From the NCBI GenBank assembly GCA_030428945.1, contig JAUIEC010000001.1, positions 468,438-532,437 of the forward strand: a DNA stretch of 64,000 nucleotides, in the 5' to 3' direction. This stretch comes from Phycisphaerae bacterium. Its GTDB lineage: Bacteria; Planctomycetota; Phycisphaerae; UBA1845; Fen-1342. The notes under the pieces are model-generated. The model ran no database searches and was not told the DNA's origin. It saw only the letters and a list, made by a program, of their open reading frames with translations. Shown in pieces: positions 37,936 to 45,849 of this stretch (positions are counted from its first letter, which is position 1; each line of letters starts with the position of its first letter). Both the position numbers and the translations under genes were made by a program.

Positions 37936-39072
37936 ATGCGCACGCTCCTGATGGTCCTGGCCGGCCTGATGCTGGTCGGCTGCGCGCCGGATGACACTCG
38001 CATCTCCATGACCCAGCTTGAACAGATGGAAGCCGAGATGGCCGAGGCCGAGCCGGCGACGGTCAGCCGTGGCCAACTGGAACTGGCCGAGGTCAAGCCG
38101 TTCCGTGCTTCGCCCGGGGACGTGCTGCAGATCGTGTTGATCGGGCTGGACGAGGAGGACGCGCTCAAGCCGACGCAACTGCTGGCGCGCGTCACGCGCG
38201 AGGGCACCGTCCGCCTGCCGCTGGTCGGACAGGTGACCGTGTCCGGTCGGCCGCTGGTCGAGATCGAGGCGGCGATCGTCGCGGCCTACGTGGATGCGCA
38301 ACTGTTCAAGACGCTGACGGTGCACACGACGGTGGCGGAGGCGGGTTCGGTCACCGTGCTGGTCAACGGTGCGGCCGGTCGGCGGGGGATGGTCAGCCTG
38401 CCGACGAACAAGCGGAACCTGCTGTATGCCCTGGAACAGGCGGACGGCTTCACGGGCGCGGCTTCGGGGGTGGTGCTGGTGCAGCATGCCAGCAGCAAGC
38501 GTGAGCCCGAGCGGTACGACCTGAACAACATTCACGACATGCGACGGGCGATGACGTCGCGTCCGCTGGATTCGGGGGCGGTGATCACGGTCGAGGCGGG
38601 TGAGGCGCCGGCCGTGTACGTGACCGGGCTGGTCAACACGCCGGGTCCGGTGCTGCTGGGCGAGAACAGCCGCATCTCGGTGATGCAGGCGCTGTCGGCG
38701 GGATCGGGCGTGTTGGACTTCCTCGAGCCGAAGGAAGCGACGTTGTGGCGGCGTCTGCCGGACGGGCAGCGCGTGCGGGTCAGGCTGGCGCTGGACGAGA
38801 TCATGTCGGGTCAGGCCCCGGACGTGGCGCTGCACGCGGGCGACATCCTGGACGTGCCGCACACGCTCGAGACGCGAGCCCGGCAGTGGTTCGTCGAGAA
38901 CGTGCGGCTCGGTCCCTTCGGCGTGACGGCGGTCTACGACCCGCTGGCTGACCGCCGGGCGCGGATCGTCAGCGACAACAACAACAACGGCAACCTGCTG
39001 CAGTCGGTCTTCCTGAGCGGCCTGAACTCGGCGATTCCGACCCTGATTCAGCCTTCGGTGGTGGCGCCGTAA
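37936..39072 (+). CDS. Polysaccharide biosynthesis/export lipoprotein (Wza-like)
   Basis: The 378-residue lipoprotein has the signal MRTLLMVLAGLMLVGC (Cys16). The poly_export domain is SPGDVLQIVLIGLDE... LPLVGQVTVSGRPLVEIE, followed by SLBB-like repeats (VYVTGLVNTPGPVLLGE, ISVMQALSAGSG). Wza-type proteins form the outer-membrane polysaccharide export channel. The tail after 350 is Asn-rich (DNNNNGNLL) and hydrophobic. I chose ATG 37936 over TTG 37927 because it gives a clean lipoprotein signal. No glycosyltransferase, Wzc or Wzy gene is adjacent. The stop is followed by GGGAACA heptamers. Confidence 0.88.
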   Translation: MRTLLMVLAGLMLVGCAPDDTRISMTQLEQMEAEMAEAEPATVSRGQLELAEVKPFRASPGDVLQIVLIGLDEEDALKPTQLLARVTREGTVRLPLVGQVTVSGRPLVEIEAAIVAAYVDAQLFKTLTVHTTVAEAGSVTVLVNGAAGRRGMVSLPTNKRNLLYALEQADGFTGAASGVVLVQHASSKREPERYDLNNIHDMRRAMTSRPLDSGAVITVEAGEAPAVYVTGLVNTPGPVLLGENSRISVMQALSAGSGVLDFLEPKEATLWRRLPDGQRVRVRLALDEIMSGQAPDVALHAGDILDVPHTLETRARQWFVENVRLGPFGVTAVYDPLADRRARIVSDNNNNGNLLQSVFLSGLNSAIPTLIQPSVVAP

Positions 39073-39075
39073 AGA

Positions 39076-39100
39076 AGGGAACAGGGAACAGGGAACAGGG
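39076..39100. repeat. Family G heptamer tract (GGGAACA)
   Basis: Four tandem GGGAACA heptamers follow the export-gene stop. Similar tracts lie at 51596, 60050 and 61506. This begins the 364-nt gap 39073-39436, which holds only repeats and the cysC terminator. Confidence 0.65.
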
Positions 39101-39114
39101 CGCGGACGTTGTGT

Positions 39115-39131
39115 TACTGCGATCTTCGCAG
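39115..39131. repeat. Palindromic element, family C, partial
   Basis: ACTGCGATCTTCGCAGT, the inner arms of the family C palindrome. Confidence 0.5.
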
Positions 39132-39144
39132 TGTCTTCCGGTTG

Positions 39145-39231
39145 AGAGTGAAGACGTGAAGAGTGAATGAGTGAAAGAGGCTGCGTGTTCAGGCGCTTTC
39201 CTCTTTCACTCCTTCACCCATTCACGTTTCA
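39145..39231. repeat. Family F inverted block (GTGAAAGAGTGAA...TTCACTCTTTCAC)
   Basis: A GAGTGAATGAGTGAAAGAGG arm and a CCTCTTTCACTCCTTCACCC arm enclose a GC-rich centre (CTGCGTGTTCAGGCGC). Part of a second copy lies at 39395-39428, next to the cysC stop. Confidence 0.6.
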
Positions 39232-39238
39232 GCCGGCC

Positions 39239-39300
39239 CAGCGCAGCCCCGGTGTCCCATCCTTGCGTGACCGCAGCGAGCGGAAACGCGGGGGACTGCA
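39239..39300. repeat. REP-like element, family B, copy 2
   Basis: GCGCAGCCCCGGTGTCCCATCCTT with GCAGCGAGCGGAAACGCGGGGGACTGC, more degenerate than copies at 51135 and 59872. Confidence 0.55.
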
Positions 39301-39322
39301 CCCCCGGCCGGGTGGTCGCGCG

Positions 39323-39358
39323 TAAGAAACGCGTGCCCGGGACTGGCCGGACACGCGT
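39323..39358 (-). terminator. Rho-independent terminator after cysK-cysC
   Basis: On the minus strand ACGCGTG pairs with CACGCGT (39329-39335 and 39352-39358), with an inner CCGG/CCGG pairing, followed by TTCTTACG. It lies about 80 nt after the cysC stop. Confidence 0.6.
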
Positions 39359-39436
39359 CGTGATCTCGCGGTGAGGCGGAGCAGGGGGCGGACCCTCTTT
39401 CACTCCTTCACCCATTCACGTTTTCACCGGCGCAGC

Positions 39437-40048
39437 CTAGTCGAGCAGGCTGCGGCTCTTCAGGTAGGCGATCACCTCGTCGGCCGAGGCGTTCGGGTCC
39501 TTGCCTTCGTTCTTGATGACCAGTTCCGGCTTGTGCGGCTCCTCGTAGGGGGCCGAGATGCCGGTGAATTCCGGAATCTCGCCGGCGCGGGCCTTCTTGT
39601 AGAGGCCTTTCGGGTCGCGCTCTTCGCAGGTTTCGAGCTGCACGTCGACGTAGACCTCGATGAACGGCAGGCCGGCTTCCTCGTGGATCTTGCGGCACAG
39701 GTCGCGGTCGGCCCGATACGGGCTGATGAAGCTGGTGAAGGTGATCACGCCGGTGTCGGCGAACAGCTTGGCGACTTCGCCGATCCGGCGGATGTTCTCG
39801 GTCCGGTCGGCCGGCGAGAAGCCCAGGTTGCTGTTCAGCCCGTGACGGATGTTGTCACCGTCCAGGCAGTAGGCCAGCTTGCCCTGCTCGACCAGCTTGT
39901 GCTCGGCCGTGAACGCGATCGTGCTCTTGCCGGAACCGCTCAGGCCGGTCATCCAGATCGTGGCGCCCTTCTGCTTGAGTTGCTTGAAACGGTCCTCGCG
40001 CGAGACGTGACCTTCGTGCCAGGTGATGTTGGTCGCTTTCTGTGCCAA
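39437..40048 (-). CDS. cysC: Adenylylsulfate (APS) kinase
   Basis: CysC phosphorylates adenylyl sulfate to PAPS during sulfate assimilation. The 203-residue protein has Walker A GLSGSGKST (35-43), LDGDNIRHGLNSNLGFSPADR and the conserved ISPYRADRD and FIEVYVD motifs. The start is TTG 40048 with AAGGAGG 9 nt upstream; an ATG a few bases upstream is out of frame. It follows cysK by 15 nt, so both probably form a sulfur-assimilation operon. Cytoplasmic. Confidence 0.94.
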   Translation of the reverse strand: MAQKATNITWHEGHVSREDRFKQLKQKGATIWMTGLSGSGKSTIAFTAEHKLVEQGKLAYCLDGDNIRHGLNSNLGFSPADRTENIRRIGEVAKLFADTGVITFTSFISPYRADRDLCRKIHEEAGLPFIEVYVDVQLETCEERDPKGLYKKARAGEIPEFTGISAPYEEPHKPELVIKNEGKDPNASADEVIAYLKSRSLLD

Positions 40049-40063
40049 GGGACATTCCCTCCT

Positions 40064-41005
40064 TTATTGCTGAAACAGCGGCGTCGAGAGATACCGTTCC
40101 CCGGCCGACGCCAAAACGACGATGATCGTCTTTCCCGCATTCTCCGGCCGCTGGGCGACCTGGGCGGCGGCGGACAGCGCAGCCCCTGATGAGATACCAC
40201 AGCAGATGCCTTCCTCGCGGGCCGCGCGGCGCGACCAGGTGAAGGCCTCGTCATTGCTTATCTGTACGACGTCGTCAATCACGTCGAGGTTCAGGATCTC
40301 CGGGATGAAACCCGCCCCGATGCCCTGGATCTTGTGCGGCCGCGGATCGAGCGGCTGGCCGGCCCGGGTCTGGGTGATGACCGGCGAGTCGACCGGTTCG
40401 ACCGCGACGCACCGGAAGGTCGGCTTGCGTTCCTTGAGGGCTTCGCCGACGCCAGAGATCGTCCCGCCGGTGCCGACGCCGGCCACCAGCATGTCGGCCG
40501 CGCCGTCGGTATCGTCCCAGATCTCGACGGCGGTGGTTTCGCGGTGGACCCGCTTGTTGGCGGGATTGCGGAACTGCTGGGGCATGAAGGTCCGGTCGCC
40601 GGTCGCGGTCAGTTCCTCGGCCCGGTTCATCGCGCCCTTCATGCCTTCGGCGGCGGGTGTCAGGACCAGTTCGGCCCCGAGGTGCCGCAGGATCGCGCGG
40701 CGTTCGAGGCTCATGCTCTCGGGCATGGTCAGGGTCAGCTTGAGGCCGCGGGCGGCGCAGACGAAGGCCAGCCCGATGCCGGTGTTGCCGGAGGTCGGTT
40801 CGATAATGTGGGTGTCGGGCTGGATCGAGCCGTCGGCGAGGCCGGCCTCGATCATCGCCCGGCCGATGCGGTCCTTGACGCTCAGCATCGGGTTGAAGAA
40901 CTCGAGCTTGGCGTAGACGTTGGCGGGCGCGTCAAACAGCCGCCGGATGCGTACGAGTGGCGTCCGGCCGATCGCGGCGGGCATACTTTCGTACAGGCGT
41001 GGCAT
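40064..41005 (-). CDS. cysK: Cysteine synthase (O-acetylserine sulfhydrylase)
   Basis: CysK makes L-cysteine from O-acetylserine and sulfide with pyridoxal phosphate. The 313-residue fold-II PLP enzyme has K44 in [11 protein letters not shown], the substrate loop [11 protein letters not shown] (70-80), [10 protein letters not shown] for the phosphate and SGAALSAA near the C-terminus. I chose ATG 41005 because GGAG lies 6 nt upstream; the frame extends upstream without protein character. A likely promoter with TTGACA and AACAAT lies at 41113-41141. It is cotranscribed with cysC. Confidence 0.94.
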   Translation of the reverse strand: MPRLYESMPAAIGRTPLVRIRRLFDAPANVYAKLEFFNPMLSVKDRIGRAMIEAGLADGSIQPDTHIIEPTSGNTGIGLAFVCAARGLKLTLTMPESMSLERRAILRHLGAELVLTPAAEGMKGAMNRAEELTATGDRTFMPQQFRNPANKRVHRETTAVEIWDDTDGAADMLVAGVGTGGTISGVGEALKERKPTFRCVAVEPVDSPVITQTRAGQPLDPRPHKIQGIGAGFIPEILNLDVIDDVVQISNDEAFTWSRRAAREEGICCGISSGAALSAAAQVAQRPENAGKTIIVVLASAGERYLSTPLFQQ

Positions 41006-41112
41006 GCGGACTCCGTGTGTGATGCTGGGTGCGCGCCGATACGCAAACGCGGCGGGGCCGGCATCCTGAGCGGGGGGTCCGACCGTTTCCGCCATCGCCA
41101 CAGCAACCGGCG

Positions 41113-41141
41113 ATTGTTGACAATGGGTCGGCCGTTGTCAA
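41113..41141 (-). promoter_or_regulatory. Candidate cysK promoter inside a perfect inverted repeat
   Basis: TTGACAA (41117-41123) and TTGTCAA (41135-41141) are perfect mirror arms 11 nt apart, a possible operator. On the minus strand, TTGACA (41141-41136) is followed after 17 nt by AACAAT, a good -35/-10 pair 108 nt upstream of cysK. The opposite TTGACA could serve trmB. Confidence 0.5.
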
Positions 41142-41237
41142 ACGCGGCGAGCGGGCGGTTGCGAGCCGGCTTTGCGGGCGGGTAGCATCAGCGGGCGAGC
41201 CCGACTTCCGGGCGGTATTCAGGGCGATTTTCGGAAT

Positions 41238-41882
41238 ATGGGACCTGCCACGCACGATGAACGGAACGGTCCGGGGCCGGCGGCGCCGGAGGTGGCGGTA
41301 ACGCTGGAGCAGCTCGAAGGGCTGGTCTGGGCGGAGCTGTTCGGCAACGATCATCCGGTCGAACTCGAGATCGGGACCGGCAAGGCGGGCTTCCTGCTGC
41401 GGCGGGCCCGGGCGGTGCCGGAGCGGAACTTCCTCGGGATCGAGTGGTGCAACCAGATCTACAAGTACGCGGTCGACCGCATGCAGCGCTGGCGGGTGCC
41501 GAACGTCCGGATGCTGCGGACCGACGCCGATCACTTCGTCCGCGTGCTGTGTCCGAAGGACTCGCTGCAGGTGCTGCACGTCTATCACCCCGACCCGTGG
41601 CCGAAGAAGCGGCATCACAAGCGGCGGCTGATCAAGCAGCCGTTCATCGAGGCGGCCATCGACCGGCTCGTCCCGGGCGGCTACTGGCGGCTGCAGACGG
41701 ATCACGCCGGTTACTTCGAGCAGATGACGGCCCTGCTGGGCGACCACCCGCGGCTGCGCCGGGTCGAGTTCGAGGACGAGTCGCTGGGCTACACGCCCGA
41801 CGGCATCGCGACGAACTTCGAAATCAAGTACCTGCGCGAAGGCCGGTCGATCTACCGGCTGGCCCTGCAGCGGTGCAGGTAA
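41238..41882 (+). CDS. trmB: tRNA (guanine-N7-)-methyltransferase
   Basis: TrmB makes m7G46 in tRNA with S-adenosylmethionine. The 214-residue protein has the SAM-binding ELEIGTGKAGFLL, LGIEW, and the TrmB hallmark HPDPWPKKRHHKRRL followed by LQTDH and a TNFEIKYLREGRSIYRL C-terminus. I chose ATG 41238; an earlier in-frame start at 41172 is less protein-like. Its stop runs into AAGTAAGC octamers. Confidence 0.93.
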   Translation: MGPATHDERNGPGPAAPEVAVTLEQLEGLVWAELFGNDHPVELEIGTGKAGFLLRRARAVPERNFLGIEWCNQIYKYAVDRMQRWRVPNVRMLRTDADHFVRVLCPKDSLQVLHVYHPDPWPKKRHHKRRLIKQPFIEAAIDRLVPGGYWRLQTDHAGYFEQMTALLGDHPRLRRVEFEDESLGYTPDGIATNFEIKYLREGRSIYRLALQRCR

Positions 41883-41945
41883 CTAAGTAAGCAAGTAAGC
41901 AAGTAAGCAAGTGAGCAAGTAAGCAAGTCAGCAAGTCAGCAAGTC
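41881..41945. repeat. Family E octamer tract (AAGTAAGC)
   Basis: Eight tandem octamers begin at the trmB stop region: GTAACTAAGTAAGCAAGTAAGC and onward. Confidence 0.7.
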
Positions 41946-41977
41946 AGTCGCCCTGCGAAGCGAACTGTGCCACTGCC

Positions 41978-42060
41978 ATCTCGCTCCCTCGCCCCTCGCT
42001 TACTTGCTCCCTCGCTCCCTCGCTCCCTTGCTCCCTTGCTCCCTCACTTACTTGCTCCCT
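41978..42060. repeat. Family D tract, pyrimidine strand, upstream of the coiled-coil gene
   Basis: CTCGCTCCCTCGCTCCCTTGCTCCCT repeats interspersed with TTACTTGC, opposite in strand to the trmB-side tract, so the gap could fold back on itself. Confidence 0.65.
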
Positions 42061-42161
42061 ATGAGGCGCATGCGTTGCGCGTTCGGGATGATCCTCGCAC
42101 GCCTTGCCCTGTCCGGTGCCGATTCTGCCTGTGAAGAACCTCATCGAACAGGATGCCCGCC

Positions 42162-43133
42162 ATGGCCGATCAGCCCGTGCAGACTTCGTTTCCGACCGTC
42201 GCCGATTCCGTCGATCCGCCGACCGACGCCCCGCCCGAACGTGGGTCGGCCGCGACCGACCGGCAGGTCCGCTGGAACGAACTGCGGCGGGAACTGCGGG
42301 ACCGGGCGGCCCGGATTCATCGACTGCGGGACGAGATCAAGCCGGACGGCGGCGTGCCGGACGACCGGCAGCGGGCAGACCGCATCGAGGCCCGCGCGGC
42401 CCGGGTGACGGCGCTGATGGAGGCGATCGAGGAGATCGCCTCGGAACTGAAGATCCGCCGCGGCGACCTGCACACGCGGGCGGCCGACCTGGATCGCCGC
42501 GAACTCGACCTGCGGCGCCAGGCCCAGGAACTGAACGACTGCGGTGCCGCCCTCCAGCAGCGGCAGGCGGAACTGCAGGACGAGGCCGCCGAGCAGGAGC
42601 GGCAGCGACAGGAGCGCCTGGCCGAGATCCAGGAACTGGAGGCCCGGATCGAAGTACTGCGGGGCCGCGAGGAGGAACTCGAAGCGCGGGCGGCCGGACT
42701 GCTGCAGGCGGAGAACGAGATTCGCGGGCAGCAGGAGGAACTGGCCGGGCGCGAGCAGGACCTGCGGCTGCGGACGGCGAACCTGAACGAACGCTGCCAG
42801 ATGCTGCGGGCTCAGACCGAAGCGATGGCCGAGGATCGCCGCGGCCTGGAAGACCTCGATCGGCAACTGGCCGAGCGCGAGCGGGAACTGGCGGAGCGGT
42901 CGCTCGAACTGGCCGGCACGGCCGAGGAACAGGAACAGCGAGCCCGCCTGCTGCAGCAGTACGCCGGGGCGCTCGAACGGCAGGAGGCCGGGATGGCGGC
43001 CCGCTACCAGGCGATCCTGGACCAGGAAGCCCAGTTGATCGCGGCCGAGGAAGTGCTGGCGACGCGTCAGGCCGAGATCAACGCCCGCCTGCGGCAGGTG
43101 CACGAGGCGACGGCGGAACTGCTCAGCGAGTAG
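42162..43133 (+). CDS. Coiled-coil protein of unknown function
   Basis: The 323-residue protein has a 40-residue acidic/Pro-rich leader. An almost uninterrupted heptad array of Glu, Arg, Gln, Leu and Ala follows (about 60-320, QRQAELQDEAAEQERQRQE and similar). No signal peptide, membrane segment or enzymatic motif is seen. Such proteins act as scaffolds or filament-like spacers. I chose ATG 42162, with AGGA 9 nt upstream; the ATG at 42153 is an alternative. It stands alone, flanked by repeat-filled gaps. Confidence 0.82.
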   Translation: MADQPVQTSFPTVADSVDPPTDAPPERGSAATDRQVRWNELRRELRDRAARIHRLRDEIKPDGGVPDDRQRADRIEARAARVTALMEAIEEIASELKIRRGDLHTRAADLDRRELDLRRQAQELNDCGAALQQRQAELQDEAAEQERQRQERLAEIQELEARIEVLRGREEELEARAAGLLQAENEIRGQQEELAGREQDLRLRTANLNERCQMLRAQTEAMAEDRRGLEDLDRQLAERERELAERSLELAGTAEEQEQRARLLQQYAGALERQEAGMAARYQAILDQEAQLIAAEEVLATRQAEINARLRQVHEATAELLSE

Positions 43134-43137
43134 CCGA

Positions 43138-43304
43138 AGGGAGCAAGGGAGCGAGGGAGCGAGGGAGCGAGGGGGCGTGAATCGTCCTTCACTCACTCTT
43201 TCATCCACTCATCTTTCCACCTGCGGTGCGCAGCGAGACGGTGAATGGGTCAAGCGGCCAGCGCGCCAGAACGACCTCCTTCACCCATCCACTCTTTCAC
43301 ATGT
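43138..43304. repeat. Mixed family D and family F repeats
   Basis: GGGAGCAAGGGAGCGAGGGAGC follows the coiled-coil stop. After it come TTCACTCACTCTTTCATCC and a second CCTTCACCCATCCACTCTTTCAC tract, which runs up to the radical SAM gene stop. Confidence 0.65.
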
Positions 43305-43309
43305 TCACA

Positions 43310-44257
43310 TCAGAGAACCGGTAGCTGTGCGACGGCGACGGCGTTGCGTTGCTGCTGGGTGGATTCGGTGTCGGCGCTGACGTGCCATTCGCACCGGCGG
43401 CAGAGTTCGGGGGGGCAGGTGCCGCGCAGGTCCTGGCGGATGGCTTCGAACGCCAGGCCGTGCCAGATCTCCTCCAGCGTCTGCGTTCGCAGGTCGCCGA
43501 GAATCACCTGCTGGCCGTAGTCCATGCAGCAGAGCGTGACGCGCCCGTCGCTGAGGATGTGCAGCCAGTCGGAGTCGCGCCGCTGGCGGCAGACGTAGGG
43601 CGGTTCGCCCTTGGCTCGCACGTAGAGGGTCGGGTCGGCCGTCGCCTGTCCGAAGGTGGTCAGGTCGACCTGGCTGCTGCGGGAGACGACCCGCCACTGG
43701 GCCAGTTCGACGCCCTGGTCCCGCCAGTAGGCCGCGATCTCGGCCTCGCGCTGCGGCGACCAGAGTCCCCACAGGCACACGATCGCGAGCTTGTAGGGCT
43801 GCGCGCTCTGCCACTGCTCGATGAAGTCGTGGATGTTCCGCCAGGCCTTCTCGAACGGGACGCCGGGCATGGTCCGGGCGTACTCGGCGGCCGAGATGCC
43901 GTGGCTGCTGATCCGCAGTTCGTCGAGCGGCGCTGCGAGCAGTTGCTGCGCGAGTTTCGGCACGAGGTACTTGCCGGTCGTGCTGATTTCGAGCGTGGCG
44001 TTCGGCAGGGCGTCACGCAGACGGGCGATCCGCTCGAAGATCCTGCGGTCCGAGAGCGGGTCGGCCATCAGGTAGGGCGAGACGTACTCGATCGGATGCG
44101 GGGCGAGTTGTTCGAGGATCGAGTCGAACAGGGCTTCATCCATCCGCCCGTTGGTCCAGTGCGGCGACTGCTCGGGATGCGGGCAGATCGAACAGTCCGC
44201 GCCACAGGCGACGGTCGTCTGAATCTGCACCTTCCGCGGAAAGGCCGGCCCGGACAT
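43310..44257 (-). CDS. Radical SAM/SPASM-domain enzyme
   Basis: The 315-residue protein has the radical SAM cluster C18-x3-C22-x2-C25 (ACGADCSICPHPEQ). A C-terminal SPASM-type auxiliary iron-sulfur region has VTLCCMDYGQQVILGD, IWHG, and CPPELCRRC. SPASM enzymes modify peptides, proteins or small molecules, often in maturation or RiPP pathways. I saw no obvious precursor peptide nearby; the adjacent 370-residue protein has no such look. ATG 44257 has GGAG 7 nt upstream; a longer frame to 44278 exists. The substrate is unknown. Confidence 0.88.
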   Translation of the reverse strand: MSGPAFPRKVQIQTTVACGADCSICPHPEQSPHWTNGRMDEALFDSILEQLAPHPIEYVSPYLMADPLSDRRIFERIARLRDALPNATLEISTTGKYLVPKLAQQLLAAPLDELRISSHGISAAEYARTMPGVPFEKAWRNIHDFIEQWQSAQPYKLAIVCLWGLWSPQREAEIAAYWRDQGVELAQWRVVSRSSQVDLTTFGQATADPTLYVRAKGEPPYVCRQRRDSDWLHILSDGRVTLCCMDYGQQVILGDLRTQTLEEIWHGLAFEAIRQDLRGTCPPELCRRCEWHVSADTESTQQQRNAVAVAQLPVL

Positions 44258-44329
44258 TGCAAGCTCCGAAGGAACCATGGTTCTTCGTTGTTCTATCGGA
44301 CGGGGGCGAGCGCAGGCTTGAGCGTGCGA

Positions 44330-44376
44330 GGGGACCAGGGAGCAAGGGAGCGAGGGAGCGAGGGAGCGAGGGGGGC
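44330..44376. repeat. Family D octamer tract upstream of the radical SAM gene
   Basis: CAGGGAGCAAGGGAGCGAGGG repeats, pyrimidine-rich on the radical SAM mRNA side. Confidence 0.6.
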
Positions 44377-44407
44377 GTCGACGCATCGTGGGCGGTAAAC
44401 CGCGCAG

Positions 44408-44432
44408 GTGTGCCACTGCGATTCTCGCAGTG
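44408..44432. repeat. Palindromic element, family C
   Basis: GTGCCACTGCGATTCTCGCAGTGG, a near-perfect stem with a 3-4 nt loop. Confidence 0.65.
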
Positions 44433-44453
44433 GTATCTCTAACGAATCGGGGT

Positions 44454-45566
44454 TCAGGCTTGCCAGGCGACGTCAAGCGGATAGGCGGCAAGCGACTGCG
44501 GCCAGATACGCCGGGTCCAACCCGTCCGACCGGACACGCACAGCAAACGGCCGGTGATCGGGTCGTGGTGCCACGAGCCTCGGATCGGCAGCGTCCGATC
44601 CCGGCCGCGCGCGTCAAAGGACCAGAGGCCACGCAGACCATCGGCATGCACGGAACCATCACCCGGGATAATCAGGCTTGGTGAGAGAATGTGTCCGAGC
44701 CCGGGGGTTGTCGGCAACGGCGTCTGCAAGCCAACATTGCCATCTCTGTCGAACCAGACGACGGTGCCGCCACAGCCGGTGCTGGCGACGAAGGTGTTGC
44801 CGTCCTTGTGGATGCGGTTTCCGCAGCAGGCGCCGCCGAGCGTTCGACACCAGCGAAACGCGCCCTCGCGGGTAAAGCAGATCGCCACGAATGGGGCGAG
44901 ACGGTTGCAGGCGAAGAGCAGGTCCGGGTCGGCATCCGCGGTCACCACCCAGCTTGACAGATCATGGAGCTTGCCCGGGTCCGTCAGTCGCACCTCCGTG
45001 CCGTCCTCGGATGTCCAGACCGGCACCCGCCCGTACGCCTTGACCGCGGCCAACACCTGCTCCCCGGGGAAGGGTGCGAGTGTGCGGACCTGCCCAATCC
45101 AGTCGCAGACCTGCAGTCCCTTGCTTCCGCAGCAGAACATTCCATCCGCGGCCAGGGCGTGCCGGAACCAGCCAACGTCGAAGCCCTCGGGACTGGGGAA
45201 GCGGGCGATGCATGCCAACCGCGGATCAAACAGGTGCACCTCGGCACCGCTCTCATAGGCCAGGTTGAACCCGGCGGAGCCAAGAAAGTGGGGCCGATCG
45301 AACGCGTAACGGAGGACGCTGCGGTCACCGGCGGGGTTGTCCCAACGCTCAACGCCACCCGCGTCATGGACGATCAGCGCACCGTCGGGAAGCGCCGCAA
45401 CCGCCGCCTTGCCGCGGATCCTCGTTTGCCGGCGACCGTTCGGACGGAAGGCCTGAAGTCCGACATCGCCCCCGAGCCAGATCGTGCCATCGGTCGTGAC
45501 GAGGAGGGCGTCGTTGTTCCTGCCACGCAGAGCGGTGCACCAGGTTGCTCGGGGCGTCATGGGCAT
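44454..45566 (-). CDS. Unrecognised 370-residue protein, possibly a beta-propeller
   Basis: The protein has no signal peptide or membrane helix. It shows repeating strand-turn-strand units with W, D and G (DGTIWLGGDVG, DGALIVHDAGGVERW, FNLAYESGAEVHLF, HKDGNTFVASTGCGG), the look of a WD40- or PQQ-like propeller. No catalytic motif is recognised. Its third-position base use looks slightly less GC-biased than neighbours, by eye. ATG 45566 and ATG 45560 are both possible starts. It stands between two family C palindromes. Function unknown. Confidence 0.75.
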   Translation of the reverse strand: MPMTPRATWCTALRGRNNDALLVTTDGTIWLGGDVGLQAFRPNGRRQTRIRGKAAVAALPDGALIVHDAGGVERWDNPAGDRSVLRYAFDRPHFLGSAGFNLAYESGAEVHLFDPRLACIARFPSPEGFDVGWFRHALAADGMFCCGSKGLQVCDWIGQVRTLAPFPGEQVLAAVKAYGRVPVWTSEDGTEVRLTDPGKLHDLSSWVVTADADPDLLFACNRLAPFVAICFTREGAFRWCRTLGGACCGNRIHKDGNTFVASTGCGGTVVWFDRDGNVGLQTPLPTTPGLGHILSPSLIIPGDGSVHADGLRGLWSFDARGRDRTLPIRGSWHHDPITGRLLCVSGRTGWTRRIWPQSLAAYPLDVAWQA

Positions 45567-45713
45567 CGAGACCCTTTCGCGTGCTCACGCCAGGATGTCG
45601 CAGCGCTGCAGCCACAGGGCATCCTAACGCCCCGCGCACCAGGTGCAGCGAGGTCGCCGGTTTTCAAGACTCGTGCATGCCACAGGGGGGGCGGTGGTGG
45701 AATTGACGCCGAA

Positions 45714-45760
45714 CGCAGTCCCCCACCCTTCCGCTGCGCTGAAGGGCGGGGCACCCCCAT
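45714..45760. repeat. REP-like element, family B, copy 3 (short)
   Basis: GCAGTCCCCCACCCTTCCGC pairs with GCGCTGAAGGGCGGGGC. Confidence 0.55.
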
Positions 45761-45785
45761 GTCGGGATCGGCCTGCTAACTCAAA

Positions 45786-45813
45786 CACCACTGCGAGAAT
45801 CGCAGTGGCACAC
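45786..45813. repeat. Palindromic element, family C
   Basis: CACCACTGCGAGAATCGCAGTGGC. On the minus strand it is followed by TGTTTGAGTT and could terminate rny transcripts. A short AAGTAAGC tract (45828-45850) runs into the rny stop. Confidence 0.65.
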
Positions 45814-45849
45814 GGCGCGCGATCGGCCTTGCTTACTTGCTGACTCGCG

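Noticed and set aside
45600-45790. Possible additional gene downstream of rny
   Set aside because: Only short open frames exist, and the sequence consists of palindromic and GC-rich repeats.
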